Below the pieces are notes generated by a model. It had not been told where the DNA came from, made no database searches, and saw nothing but the letters and a program-made list of their open reading frames with translations. A stretch of DNA of 64,000 nucleotides from Fidelibacterota bacterium. Lineage in GTDB: Bacteria; Fidelibacterota; Marinisomatia; SCGC-AAA003-L08; TS1B11. The first letter of the stretch is position 1, and each line of letters starts with the position of its first letter. Of this stretch, positions 17,863-27,063 are shown piece after piece. The stretch covers positions 124,001 to 188,000 of the forward strand of contig SCKJ01000001.1 of the NCBI GenBank assembly GCA_004124875.1. The letters are read 5' to 3'. A program made the translations under genes and the position numbers.

Positions 17863-18273
17863 TCAGAGCACTCTCGTCTTCGATGAATAGTTGACTTTCA
17901 AAGCGTTGGCGTGCCGAAACTCCTGCTGCAAATCCAAAATCACTTTCATCGGTGTATCTTTATCCGCCTTGAGGGAGGTGGTTAATTTGATGTCAGCGGA
18001 AATTTTCGCAAACATCACAAGGCGCACGTTCGACATGGACACCCGTTTGTCATCAATGGAAATCAGACCCGATTTGTTGACCCAAACATGGGTGGTATGC
18101 CGTTTGCTTTCCAGCTTCTCAATTCTAGTGGCGCTGGGCAGCGCTATGGGCAATCCCTCGTACTCTCTCAGCACGGTCGTCACCATAAAAAATACCAGCA
18201 GCATAAAAATAATATCGGGCATGGACGCCGTGGAAATCTCAGATTTTATGACTGTTCTTCTTTTGAATGCCAT
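17863..18273 (-). CDS. exbD: ExbD/TolR-type biopolymer transport protein (second copy)
   Basis: 136 residues from the ATG at 18273, chosen because GAGGT precedes it by about 10 bases; an upstream start at 18369 would overlap the first exbD and adds a non-conserved arginine-rich stretch. One membrane helix near 18-38 contains the proton-carrying Asp in SMPDIIFMLLVFFMVTT. The periplasmic domain is divergent, with several Lys residues. Two different ExbD paralogues in one operon are common in FCB bacteria and may form a heteromeric complex with ExbB. Confidence 0.88.
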   Translation of the reverse strand: MAFKRRTVIKSEISTASMPDIIFMLLVFFMVTTVLREYEGLPIALPSATRIEKLESKRHTTHVWVNKSGLISIDDKRVSMSNVRLVMFAKISADIKLTTSLKADKDTPMKVILDLQQEFRHANALKVNYSSKTRVL

Positions 18274-18301
18274 TATTTTTTCGGTGACCTCATCTCTATG
18301 C

Positions 18302-18700
18302 CTAGAAATCGGGCTCCGCGATGGAGATACGTGTCGCGCCAGCCTGCTTGAGCTGATCAAGCACATCAATATAAATCTGGTGCGTGGTCTGCGGATGCGT
18401 TTTCACCGAGACAATCAGCAGGCTGTTACGGGCAATCATGGTTTTGATGCGTCCGCGCAACTGGTTCATGGGTATCAGCTCTTCATCCAGGAGCACCTTC
18501 CCGGCGGCATTCACCAGGACATTGGTAATGTTTTTGGGATTAACCTCCAACTCCTCACCGATGGCGGGAAGAATCAAGCCAATGCCTTTGTCCATGCTGA
18601 TCGTGGTTGTCACCAGGAAAAACACCAGCAGCAGGAAGGCAATATCGGCCATCGAAGCCGAGGGGATATCTGTTGCTCCTGACCGTTTCCGTTTGATCAT
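18302..18700 (-). CDS. exbD: ExbD/TolR-type biopolymer transport protein (first copy)
   Basis: 132 residues. A short basic N-terminus (MIKRKRSG) precedes a single membrane helix with the essential Asp in SMADIAFLLLVFFLVTTT. The periplasmic ExbD domain follows, ending ISIAEPDF. It lies 4 bases after exbB and 28 bases before the second exbD, within the TonB energising operon. Confidence 0.92.
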   Translation of the reverse strand: MIKRKRSGATDIPSASMADIAFLLLVFFLVTTTISMDKGIGLILPAIGEELEVNPKNITNVLVNAAGKVLLDEELIPMNQLRGRIKTMIARNSLLIVSVKTHPQTTHQIYIDVLDQLKQAGATRISIAEPDF

Positions 18701-18704
18701 CGCT

Positions 18705-19331
18705 CTAGCTCTTGAGTTTTCCTTCCCGTTCCAGGTCCATCATGGTTTCCATCAGATCCCCTGATCCGCGCTCCATTTTCAGGATGTGCCCATCTATCAT
18801 GGTCAGGGCCACATTCTGGAACAGCTGCAGGATGATGGCAATGATGAGTCCAAAAGCGGTGGTAAGCAGCGCAACGGAGATACCGCCGGCCACCACTGCC
18901 GGGGAGATGTCATTGGAACTTTTGATGTCATCGAAGGCCTTGATCATGCCCACCACGGTACCCAGGAACCCCAGCATGGGCGCGGTGCCGATGAAAAAGG
19001 TAATCCAGGACATATTTTTTTCCAGGTTGGCCATCTCTAGAGTGCCGCGCGACTCAATGGCTTTTTCAGCTTCGGCGGCACCCAGCCTGACCCGCTCCAG
19101 TCCGGCGAGAAACAGGTTTCTGACTGGACCGGCTGCCGAGTCGCATTTTTGAATGGCTGCCGCAACGCCTGAACTTTTTAAAGTATTGGTGATGTCCGCG
19201 GAGAATTCATCAATATCAATGTCGCTTTGGAACAGGTGGTAAAGCCTTTCCACCGAAAACGCAACTCCGGCGATTCCTGCCAGCAGAATGGGCCACATGA
19301 ACTTACCACCTTGGAGAAAATAATCGACCAT
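18705..19331 (-). CDS. exbB: MotA/TolQ/ExbB proton channel family protein
   Basis: 208 residues with three membrane helices (about 12-28, 105-130, 142-170). The cytoplasmic loop between helices 1 and 2 and the segment IGTAPMLGFLGTVVGMIKAF are typical of ExbB/TolQ. It forms the proton channel with the two ExbD proteins encoded after it and drives TonB. It is the first gene of the operon; AAGGAGG lies about 11 bases before the ATG. Confidence 0.92.
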   Translation of the reverse strand: MVDYFLQGGKFMWPILLAGIAGVAFSVERLYHLFQSDIDIDEFSADITNTLKSSGVAAAIQKCDSAAGPVRNLFLAGLERVRLGAAEAEKAIESRGTLEMANLEKNMSWITFFIGTAPMLGFLGTVVGMIKAFDDIKSSNDISPAVVAGGISVALLTTAFGLIIAIILQLFQNVALTMIDGHILKMERGSGDLMETMMDLEREGKLKS

Positions 19332-19381
19332 CTAACTCATGCCTCCTTATAGACTTCCGTCGCGCTTTTAATCGGTGCAAT

Positions 19382-19444
19382 CAAATTTACAGGGCACTCC
19401 CGGAAATGAGTCCGCATGTTAAGCTTGCCGGTTTTGAATGTCAA
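19382..19444 (-). promoter_or_regulatory. Promoter candidates for the exbB-exbD-exbD-tonB operon
   Basis: Two overlapping possibilities on the minus strand. A sigma70-like pair TTGACA (19439-19444), 17 bases, TAACAT (19416-19421); and an FCB-type -7 box TAAATTTG (19382-19389) without a clear TTG at -33. Either would give a leader of 45 to 80 bases. Confidence 0.45.
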
Positions 19445-19463
19445 TTTCTTCCGTCCGCGCCAT

Positions 19464-21059
19464 TTACAATCCGGCCAGGGAACGGGCCTGCCCGAAAAGA
19501 TTAATGGCCTCCTGGACCTGATTGTCCTTCTCCAGCCACACCCGGTACAATGCTTCCCTGTCCCACAGCAGTCCAGCCACCTGCCGGGCCACCTGGTTTT
19601 CTATGTAGGACCAGTCAGCGGCAAATGCGTCGGGATCGACGATCTCTCCCTGGGACTCAACCCATGAGATCATTTTGTCGCGGTCGGCATCGTGCATTCT
19701 GTACCGCTCGATAAAATCCTCTACATTATCAAATCTACCTGCCAAGTTAGTGGAAAGAATCTCGGCATAACGGAAAAACAGTCGATCCGTCCGATTGATG
19801 AGCGCAATGGATTCATCACTCAAGTTTAGCTTGAACGGTATGCGGACATCGGGGAAAATTCCGCCACCGCCATAAACTGTCCTGCCGGATCTGGTTTTAT
19901 ACTTGGGCAGGGTCGCCTTGATGGAATCGATCGTCGCCTGGTCATCGCTCCGGCTGTACAAGTCCCGGTAATATTGCTGCGATCCGCTGTCATACGGCCG
20001 TTGAATGGTCCTGCCGCTGGGGGTGTAGTAGCGGCCCACGGTAACCCTCAGGGCCGAGCCGTCACTCAGCCGCCACTGGCGCTGCACCAGCCCTTTGCCA
20101 AAGCTCGTTTCACCCACCACCAGACCCCGGTCGAGGTCTTGCAAGGCCCCGGCAACAATTTCGCTGGCACTGGCAGAGCCGCGGTTAATCAGCGCAATAA
20201 TAGGATAGTTGGGATGCGAACCTTGCGAATGGGACATGTGCACCCGGTTCATCATCGCTTGGCGTCCCCTGGTAAAAACCAGGGTATCGGTAACAGCAAT
20301 GAACATGTCCAATATCTTAATGGCCTCTTCCATATATCCGCCGCCATTATTGCGTAAATCGAGCAGCAGCTGGGTCATGCCCTGGCCTTCCAGCTTGTCG
20401 AGGGCCGACTCCACTTCGTCGGCAGTCGTGCTGGAGAAACGGCTCACCAGCAGGTACCCGGTTTTCTCGTCGATCATAAAGGCGGCCAGCACGGAATAGA
20501 TGGGAATATCATCACGCACAATGGTGACGTCGAAATCTTTCTCAACGCCCGGCCTGCGCAAAGTGATCAGGACAGAAGTCCCTTTTTCTCCGCGGAGCGA
20601 TTGCATCACCTGGATGCGCGTGAACTTGTAGGCGCTTTCACCGTTAATACGCACAATTTTATCCCCTGGCCGCAGACCTACCTCTTCAGAGGGGCTGCCT
20701 GCAACCGGAGCGATAACGGTGATCCAGTTATCGAGCACATCGAACTCGATGCCGATGCCTTGAAATTTGCCGATAAACTGCTCATTCATCGACTCAAACT
20801 GTTCCTTCGGAATGTAGCTGGAGTGCGGGTCGAGCGATTCCAGGAGACCATCAAAGGCGCTCTGCATCACTTGATCCCACTCGACAGGATCGACATAGTT
20901 TTCGTTCACCAGCCTGATTATTTCCTGGAGCGAGTTGAGTTTCTGGTAGAGATCGCCACTGCCCTTGTTGCGCGACTGGGGCTGAGGTTCGGCCCCGGCC
21001 AGGTTGGCCAGTACAGCCATTGAGGCAACTGTGAGCATGGCGAGACTGCGTTTATTCAT
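19464..21059 (-). CDS. S41-family C-terminal processing peptidase
   Basis: 531 residues from ATG 21059, which has AGGAA 8 bases upstream and begins a signal peptide (MNKRSLAMLTVASMAVLANL); an upstream in-frame ATG adds 15 residues before it. A PDZ domain (about 100-185, with the GLRPGDKIVRINGE segment) precedes the protease domain with the catalytic Ser in RGSASASEIVAGAL and Lys in TSFGKGLVQ. It trims C-termini of periplasmic proteins. The C-terminal 130 residues form the helical extension seen in long CtpA/Prc-like members. 132 bases separate it from exbB. Confidence 0.92.
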   Translation of the reverse strand: MNKRSLAMLTVASMAVLANLAGAEPQPQSRNKGSGDLYQKLNSLQEIIRLVNENYVDPVEWDQVMQSAFDGLLESLDPHSSYIPKEQFESMNEQFIGKFQGIGIEFDVLDNWITVIAPVAGSPSEEVGLRPGDKIVRINGESAYKFTRIQVMQSLRGEKGTSVLITLRRPGVEKDFDVTIVRDDIPIYSVLAAFMIDEKTGYLLVSRFSSTTADEVESALDKLEGQGMTQLLLDLRNNGGGYMEEAIKILDMFIAVTDTLVFTRGRQAMMNRVHMSHSQGSHPNYPIIALINRGSASASEIVAGALQDLDRGLVVGETSFGKGLVQRQWRLSDGSALRVTVGRYYTPSGRTIQRPYDSGSQQYYRDLYSRSDDQATIDSIKATLPKYKTRSGRTVYGGGGIFPDVRIPFKLNLSDESIALINRTDRLFFRYAEILSTNLAGRFDNVEDFIERYRMHDADRDKMISWVESQGEIVDPDAFAADWSYIENQVARQVAGLLWDREALYRVWLEKDNQVQEAINLFGQARSLAGL

Positions 21060-21136
21060 CGAATTTCCTGTGTTATCCGGTTTTTCACCCATCCGCCGAT
21101 CCATTTAACGGCCAATCGCCTTACAGGGTTTCCCGC

Positions 21137-21904
21137 TCAGATGCCAATATACAGCATCAACCTCACAGCTAGAGCGTTGAAATTGCCTGCGCTGGGAGAA
21201 ATAATACGTTTAAATCCATTCAGACGCCACTGATCCGTCGCTAGAGTGCCTACCTGATAGCCTGCGCTCATCCTGAGTCCCGCCCTGTTAAGAAATTGCA
21301 GCTTCATGGCCACGTAGGGCTGAAAGGAGAAGAACCTTCCCGACAGAGTCAGTGAGGCGTTGCTGCTGTCGGTGTACTGAATCTGTTTTTCCCAGTCCGG
21401 CTCGTCAAGCGTTGAAGCTGCCTGGATGGTGGCGCGGCTGAAGCCAAACAGTGAGCCGACGCTTATTTCCAGGTTGCTGAATATAGGCGCCACCACCTCC
21501 AGGGATATGTTGCCGGTCGACAAGGAGACTTTTAGATCGGTCCGCGTATTTGTAGCGGTATCGACCCGGGCAATGGACTTGGCGCCAAGCCCTACATAGG
21601 CGCCGATCCGCCAGCGGCCGGTGATGTTGCCAAAGCCCTCAGCCCCATGGATGACCATCAGATTGCCAAGGCTACCGATCTCCTCGTTGCTGAATCCCAT
21701 GCTGCTGAGCAGGTCAGTGCCTGTTACACCGGTGCCCTTGGCATTAAACGGAAACGCTTCGGCAAGGTTGATTGACAAGAACATCGGCGTGTAGCCAATG
21801 CCGCCACCAAAATACTCCTCCGTCGGGTAGGGCAGATTACCCTGTCCCTGCAGGGCGGTAACCAGAGCCAATATCGTTGCCGCGGTCCTGATCCGTCGTG
21901 TCAT
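21137..21904 (-). CDS. Outer-membrane beta-barrel-type protein, DUF6588-like
   Basis: 255 residues from ATG 21904 (GGGAG lies 9 bases upstream); a longer start at 21997 is rejected because it precedes the signal peptide by 31 non-conserved residues. The signal peptide MTRRIRTAATILALVTALQG is followed by alternating hydrophobic strands and a C-terminal strand ending MLYIGI. Segments such as GAYVGLGAKSI and FSFQPYVAMKLQFL look like barrel strands. No enzymatic motif. The DUF6588 resemblance is tentative. It has its own promoter candidate, and the S41 protease gene follows 77 bases later. Confidence 0.65.
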   Translation of the reverse strand: MTRRIRTAATILALVTALQGQGNLPYPTEEYFGGGIGYTPMFLSINLAEAFPFNAKGTGVTGTDLLSSMGFSNEEIGSLGNLMVIHGAEGFGNITGRWRIGAYVGLGAKSIARVDTATNTRTDLKVSLSTGNISLEVVAPIFSNLEISVGSLFGFSRATIQAASTLDEPDWEKQIQYTDSSNASLTLSGRFFSFQPYVAMKLQFLNRAGLRMSAGYQVGTLATDQWRLNGFKRIISPSAGNFNALAVRLMLYIGI

Positions 21905-22021
21905 GTGCTGCTCCCTGTTACCTGGAGGCCGGTAAAACGGCAGGCGCTGCCTTGCATCTGCCATGCGCCCGCTCGGCGCGGATGGCCGGCCGCCCACCTG
22001 ATTAATATCCGCCGAACTTAC

Positions 22022-22050
22022 AATATAAGAGCCGTGTCAGCCGCCCACAA
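22022..22050 (-). promoter_or_regulatory. Candidate promoter of the barrel protein gene
   Basis: Minus strand TTGTGG (22045-22050), 17-base spacer, TATATT (22022-22027), about 110 bases before the ATG at 21904. The rest of the 293-base divergent region holds an inverted repeat nearer the other gene and nothing else recognisable. Confidence 0.5.
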
Positions 22051-22161
22051 TATCATTTTGACGACGTTTTAACGCAATTCCTTTTCCCTTGCAATAAAAT
22101 GCTGAGCCATCTATATTTTTTAATACCGAAACCATGCCTGTCAGGATGGGCATTATAGGGG

Positions 22162-22176
22162 TTTGGTGTAACCAAA
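22162..22176. promoter_or_regulatory. Inverted repeat TTTGGT-GTA-ACCAAA, possible operator
   Basis: A perfect 6-base inverted repeat with a 3-base centre, 22 bases before the start of the giant repeat protein. It is positioned where a repressor or activator could bind; nothing else supports function. Confidence 0.25.
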
Positions 22177-22197
22177 ATCAGGGCAGATACGACACTT

Positions 22198-25100
22198 TTG
22201 AGAACCCAGAGCAAACTTTATAAGCCGCGCACATATATGGCTCTGCTCGCCTTTATGGCCGCGCAGTTGGGGCTCGTATCCGGGCAGACAACCATGGGAA
22301 ATCCTGATGCCGTCGCCGGCGTCGCCCATCTACTGGACGGTGGCTGGGACCTCGATTCCGATGGTCATCCCGAATGGTTGACGCTCATGGAACCCGCTGA
22401 CAGCAGTCATGCCAGCACGGTCATTTACTACGAATCGGTATCTGCTGATTCGGCCACGGAACTTTGGCGCTACACGTCGGACCCCGGCGTCTCCATTGCT
22501 GACGGAACCGTTGCCGCGCTCCGCAAAAACGCCACACCCAGTCTGGTCCTGCTGCTTACGGCGAACGCGGCTGCCGCGGAGACCGACTTCAACTGGCTCA
22601 TCTCCTTTGCCCAAAATAGAACGGAACCACTGTTCCCCCCGGCGCCCACAAGCCGTTGGAACTATGGGCCGGATACGCCCGTGCTGCCCCGCGCGATGGA
22701 GGTGGCCGACATGGACGATGACGGTGACGAAGAACTGATCATCTCGACCTATAATCAACCGGCGATCATTTTGCTGGTCGATTATCGAGGGGGCAGCTTC
22801 ATCGCGGCGCAAACATTTTTGCCAGGGCCACTCGGCGATGGGTCCGGCCTGAACGGACTTCTGCTGGCCGACCTGAACGGTGACCTGCGTAGCGATATCG
22901 TGGTCGTGGGTAGTGGGCCTGACCCGGCCCTGAAAACTTACATCAATGGGCGCAACGGCTTCATCGAGCGGACACTGACCGGCATGGGCGGGCCATTTCT
23001 CCTGAGCGCGTCCGCCAAAGGGGACTTGAACGGGGATGGTCAGGAGGAAGTGGTCCTCGTTTCAGAAAGTGGTGATCTGACACTGTTAAACATGGTCGGA
23101 CCCGCACTCAGCGCCCAACCGCTGGGTACCCGCATAGCAGGCCTGGTCGACCTGGTCATTTACCAGGCTGATGCGGACAGCGTTGCCGAAATGGTCTTCC
23201 TTCTCGATGACGGCTCCCTGGCCAGCAACGACCCGGACCTGATACTGCCCCATATCGTGCCCGACCCCGGCGGCGACCGGGCAGGCACCAGATCGCTCTT
23301 GCCAATACCCTCTGCCACAGGGCCTGGCGCCCTGCTTTACGCGGTCGGCTCGGGCACCGGGGCCGTTTTCATTATGGCATCTACTCCAGACGAGACTCCG
23401 TTGTCCACAGTGATACCTGGCGGCTTGGATGCATCGCAGGGGGATATGACCGCTACAGCTGAAGCGCAACAAACGACCCTCGTTGCACCTCAGGAAGAAG
23501 CCGGCAGCCTGATGCTGTCCCAGGAAGGTTCAGAAGTCTACTTTCCGGCCCAACAGCAATCTTTTGATCCGCGCGCCCTGCCGCCCAACCGTACCCCCGA
23601 TCATGTGATTCACCCTGGGGAGGAGTTCGCCCGGGACATCCTCGGCAACCGCATAGAGCAGTTTGCCAGCTTCCGGTTCTTTGCCAAAGCGCCGGACATG
23701 GTTTTCAATTACAAGCGGCAGTCCATTGTATGGGTGCCGTCACGCGAGCAGCTCGGCGCCTGGAATGTGGCCTATGAGGTCACTTATCATTTGGGCGTGC
23801 GGCCCGAACTGATGATTGGCGATTCCGTCGTCGCGCTGGAAAAAGAGGTCGTCACCGGCGAACTGATGGTGTACGTGAATGACATTCCACGGATCACCAC
23901 ACAGCCTGCATCGACGCACCTGCTGGCGGGGCACCTGTTTGCCTATCGGGTCGGTGTGAATGACCGTAATGTCGATGCCCGCATCGATTACCGTCTCGAA
24001 TCGGCGCCTCCCGGCATGACCATCGATCCCGGTGGCATCATCTCCTGGCGCACAGACGCCAGCCATCACGATGACTACCAGGTCGTGTTGACTATCAGCG
24101 ACGGGTACGATGGCGATGTGCAAAGCTTCACATTGAACGTCAATGCCCAGCTGACCATTACCAGCATTCCGTCTGCCACTGCCAAAATCGCGAAACCGTA
24201 CAGTTATCAGGTGGAGGCCTTCCAGCCCGGCAGCACCAAAGAGCACGAGTTTACCCTGTTGGATGGCCCTGCGGGTATGGCGATCAACGAAGCGGGCCTC
24301 ATCTCATGGATACCCGAAGCCACCCAGGTCGACACGCAAAATTACAGGGTCAGGGTATCCGACGGCACGGCGGAAGAGGTGCAGGAGGTCCAAGTTTACG
24401 TGAACGCGGCGCCACGGCTGGTGCGCATGCCGCCCAGAGTGACCTCCGTCATGTCCGGGGACACCCTGCGGCTGCAATTCGAGGCCGAAGATGACAACAC
24501 AGAGGCCCAGCTTAACTGGACTCTCGCCAGGGGCCCGGTAGCCATGACCATCGATCAGCAGGGCAATATCACCTGGCCGACCAGTTACCAGGACCTCGAT
24601 GGCACCGGCTACACCGTGGAACTGTCCGATGGCATTGATGTCACCACTTTCCGGGGAGTTGTGTTTGCCAACGCGCCCATCGGCATCAGCTCCAGCCCCC
24701 CCGATTCGGCTGAAGTGGGCCGCGAATATGTCTATCCCCTGCAGATCAGGGATGACAATAAGGGCACCGTTTTAAAATACCGCCGCCCGGTCATAATTCG
24801 CGATATTGCCAACAGCGCCGCCTACGAAGTGGAAATCCAGGATGACAAATATGCCCGGGATTTGCCCCGGTACGTAGCTGATTTCCGCAAAACACGCAAC
24901 ATTTTTATCAATAAACCACTGCGTCCGGGAGCCGGAGAGACGAGCGAGGCGGCCCGCATCGACCTGAAGCAGGCGGTGCGGCAACTGTTTATCGAAGATA
25001 ACAAGCTGGTCGTCATTATCCAGAGCCCGCAGCAGGGATTGGTGACCCTGGAAGACGTGCTCTGGGCACTGTTCCAGGGCGGACGGGGCATCATGCCGCG

Positions 25101-25911
25101 GTATGCCGCCGATGAAGTGCCACTGGTCCATTATGCACTGCAGGAGTTTCCAGACGGCATGACTATCTCCGGCAACGGCGTCATTCACTGGCTGCCGTTA
25201 CCGAGTCAGTCGGGGAAACATGACGTCCGCATACAGGTTTCTGACGGTTTCACCCGCGCGGAACAAATCTTTGAAGTCTACGCCAACTACCCGCCGGTGA
25301 TCATCTCACAACCCGATACCATAACCAATATTGCCAAACGCTACACCTATCAGGTAAAAGTCGATGATAAAAACAGCGACGCGCAGTTGACGTACAGACT
25401 GCTTAAAAGTCCGGAGGGCATGCAGATCGATTCGCGCGGCGTGCTCACCTGGGCACCGACACCTGAGCAACTCAACTATCACGAGTACATTATCGAAGTG
25501 TCTGATGGTCACGCCACTGACCGGCAGACGGTGAATCTGTATGGCAATATGCTCCCGCGTGTTATCTCGCAGCCCAAGCCTGTGGCACTGAACAGTCATG
25601 AGTACAACTATCGACTGGTGGCCGAAGATTTGAACCGGGATGAATTCCGCTACAAGGCGGTGAAGCTGCCCAGATTTTCAGAATTTGACGACCGCACCGG
25701 CCGTTTTCGCTGGCGTCCCCGCGGAGTGCAGAAAGGGCCCAACGATATCGCCTTTGAAATCATCGACTCACATGGAGGCGTTACCCTTCATGAATTTCAG
25801 GTTCATGTTTTCGAGGATCCCAGCCGGCGGCAGTTCCTGTTCACCAGCTGGCCATTGATGCTCGCCTTTGTGGGCATGATATTTGTCCTTGGCCTGACTG
25901 TAGGCGCCTGA
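22198..25911 (+). CDS. Giant surface protein with FG-GAP-like and Ig-like (He_PIG) repeats
   Basis: 1237 residues from a TTG start, chosen because it gives a good signal peptide (basic n-region, hydrophobic about 14-25, cut after SGQ); the ATG at 22237 is an alternative. Residues about 30-430 contain FG-GAP/VCBS-like calcium-loop segments such as DMDDDGDEE and DLNGDLRSD. From about 540 on, at least six cadherin-like Ig repeats end in a G.I.W.P motif followed by SDG (for instance SDGTAEEVQEVQVYVN). One repeat (about 865-985) is interrupted by a charged insertion. A hydrophobic segment at the very C-terminus (PLMLAFVGMIFVLGL) may anchor the protein. Likely exported; function unknown, adhesion is a guess. 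Confidence 0.75.
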   Translation: MRTQSKLYKPRTYMALLAFMAAQLGLVSGQTTMGNPDAVAGVAHLLDGGWDLDSDGHPEWLTLMEPADSSHASTVIYYESVSADSATELWRYTSDPGVSIADGTVAALRKNATPSLVLLLTANAAAAETDFNWLISFAQNRTEPLFPPAPTSRWNYGPDTPVLPRAMEVADMDDDGDEELIISTYNQPAIILLVDYRGGSFIAAQTFLPGPLGDGSGLNGLLLADLNGDLRSDIVVVGSGPDPALKTYINGRNGFIERTLTGMGGPFLLSASAKGDLNGDGQEEVVLVSESGDLTLLNMVGPALSAQPLGTRIAGLVDLVIYQADADSVAEMVFLLDDGSLASNDPDLILPHIVPDPGGDRAGTRSLLPIPSATGPGALLYAVGSGTGAVFIMASTPDETPLSTVIPGGLDASQGDMTATAEAQQTTLVAPQEEAGSLMLSQEGSEVYFPAQQQSFDPRALPPNRTPDHVIHPGEEFARDILGNRIEQFASFRFFAKAPDMVFNYKRQSIVWVPSREQLGAWNVAYEVTYHLGVRPELMIGDSVVALEKEVVTGELMVYVNDIPRITTQPASTHLLAGHLFAYRVGVNDRNVDARIDYRLESAPPGMTIDPGGIISWRTDASHHDDYQVVLTISDGYDGDVQSFTLNVNAQLTITSIPSATAKIAKPYSYQVEAFQPGSTKEHEFTLLDGPAGMAINEAGLISWIPEATQVDTQNYRVRVSDGTAEEVQEVQVYVNAAPRLVRMPPRVTSVMSGDTLRLQFEAEDDNTEAQLNWTLARGPVAMTIDQQGNITWPTSYQDLDGTGYTVELSDGIDVTTFRGVVFANAPIGISSSPPDSAEVGREYVYPLQIRDDNKGTVLKYRRPVIIRDIANSAAYEVEIQDDKYARDLPRYVADFRKTRNIFINKPLRPGAGETSEAARIDLKQAVRQLFIEDNKLVVIIQSPQQGLVTLEDVLWALFQGGRGIMPRYAADEVPLVHYALQEFPDGMTISGNGVIHWLPLPSQSGKHDVRIQVSDGFTRAEQIFEVYANYPPVIISQPDTITNIAKRYTYQVKVDDKNSDAQLTYRLLKSPEGMQIDSRGVLTWAPTPEQLNYHEYIIEVSDGHATDRQTVNLYGNMLPRVISQPKPVALNSHEYNYRLVAEDLNRDEFRYKAVKLPRFSEFDDRTGRFRWRPRGVQKGPNDIAFEIIDSHGGVTLHEFQVHVFEDPSRRQFLFTSWPLMLAFVGMIFVLGLTVGA

Positions 25912-26004
25912 TTCCTAATTTAATTTCTCCGGCAAAATCCGCCTTGTTGGTGTTGCGGCAGCATTAATTGTAACGCTAAACTGGGCTACCAAATAAGGTT
26001 CCTC

Positions 26005-27063
26005 ATGGTTATTGTGTCCACATCAAATCATCGCATTAAAGTCGGCCTGATGGGTTTTGGCCGTATTGGCCGGAACTTTTACCGTCTGGTCGCCGAATCA
26101 GAAAGTGTTGAGATTGTCGCTATCAGCGATCTCGGCCGCCCTGACATTCTGCACTACCTGCTGCAGCGCGACTCTATCCACGGCACTTTCTCATCCACGG
26201 CAAATCTGGATGGGAATATGCTGAAGCTGGATGACGGTTCCCAGGCGAAAATGTTCTCGGCCGTGGAGCCTAAGGACGTGCCCTGGAACGATTTTGACAT
26301 CGATGTGGTGATAGACGCCACGGGAAAATATACCACCCGAGCCCAGATGCAGCAGCACATTGATTCCGGGGCGCCCCGCGTCATCATCAGCAGCTTGCCC
26401 AGCGACGAAATCGACCGCGTGGTGATCATTGGCGTAAACGATGGCGACATCACCGCAGAGGACCGGCTCATATCGGCCGGTTCGTCAACGACCCACGCAG
26501 CGGCCCTGCTGCTGGCTGCCCTCTCCAGTCATTTCGATATCGAGCGGGCCATGATGACTTCTGTTCATGCCTTTACCAGTGACCAGCCTTTGCAGGATGT
26601 GGCCGGCAAAGATTTCCGCCGCAGCCGGTCCGCTGCCGAGAATATCATCCCGAATGAGTCGCCCACACCGAGGTGGATAGGGACCATTCTGCCGCAGTTC
26701 GCAGACCGCTTCGAGGGGATGACCCTCAACGTCCCGGTCGCCGATGGGTCGTATATTGATCTGACGTTCCGCTTTACCCAGCCAGGGACTACCGTTGAGC
26801 AGATCAATAGCGCCATGGAGACCGAAGCCGCGCGCATACCCGACATCCTGGCCGTTACTGCTGATCCTATCGTCTCAAGTGATATCATTGGCGACACCCA
26901 CAGCGTCGTCTTCGATCAGCAGGCAACGATGGTGACCCAGAGAGGGATGGCCAAAATTATCGGTTGGTACGATAACGGCTGGGGTCACGCCGCCAGGATA
27001 CTCGACACCTTGAAAGCATATGACCGGTTGGAAGCAGGGGGGCATCATGAGAGTCGCCATTAA
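26005..27063 (+). CDS. GAPDH-like protein lacking the catalytic cysteine
   Basis: 352 residues. The NAD-binding start VGLMGFGRIGRNF and the overall fold are those of glyceraldehyde-3-phosphate dehydrogenase, and the active-site His (VHAFTSDQ, His188) remains. However, the segment that should read SNASCTTNC reads SAGSSTTHA, so the nucleophilic Cys is Ser161 and the following Asn is His. The phosphate-binding TGAA motif is also lost (NESPTPRW). It probably cannot carry out the phosphorylating reaction, but may bind NAD and assemble with the active enzyme encoded next to it, whose start it overlaps by 17 bases. A clean, full-length reading frame argues against a decaying pseudogene. Confidence 0.85.
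   Translation: MVIVSTSNHRIKVGLMGFGRIGRNFYRLVAESESVEIVAISDLGRPDILHYLLQRDSIHGTFSSTANLDGNMLKLDDGSQAKMFSAVEPKDVPWNDFDIDVVIDATGKYTTRAQMQQHIDSGAPRVIISSLPSDEIDRVVIIGVNDGDITAEDRLISAGSSTTHAAALLLAALSSHFDIERAMMTSVHAFTSDQPLQDVAGKDFRRSRSAAENIIPNESPTPRWIGTILPQFADRFEGMTLNVPVADGSYIDLTFRFTQPGTTVEQINSAMETEAARIPDILAVTADPIVSSDIIGDTHSVVFDQQATMVTQRGMAKIIGWYDNGWGHAARILDTLKAYDRLEAGGHHESRH

Noticed and set aside
17863-19331. ExbB/ExbD genes as part of the rotary motor or a Tol system
   Set aside because: They end in a tonB gene with a proper TonB C-terminal domain and no tolB or pal follows, so they energise outer-membrane receptors.
26005-27063. First GAPDH copy as a pseudogene
   Set aside because: Full length, no stop or frameshift, overlapping and coupled with the active copy; the changes are confined to catalytic and phosphate-binding residues.
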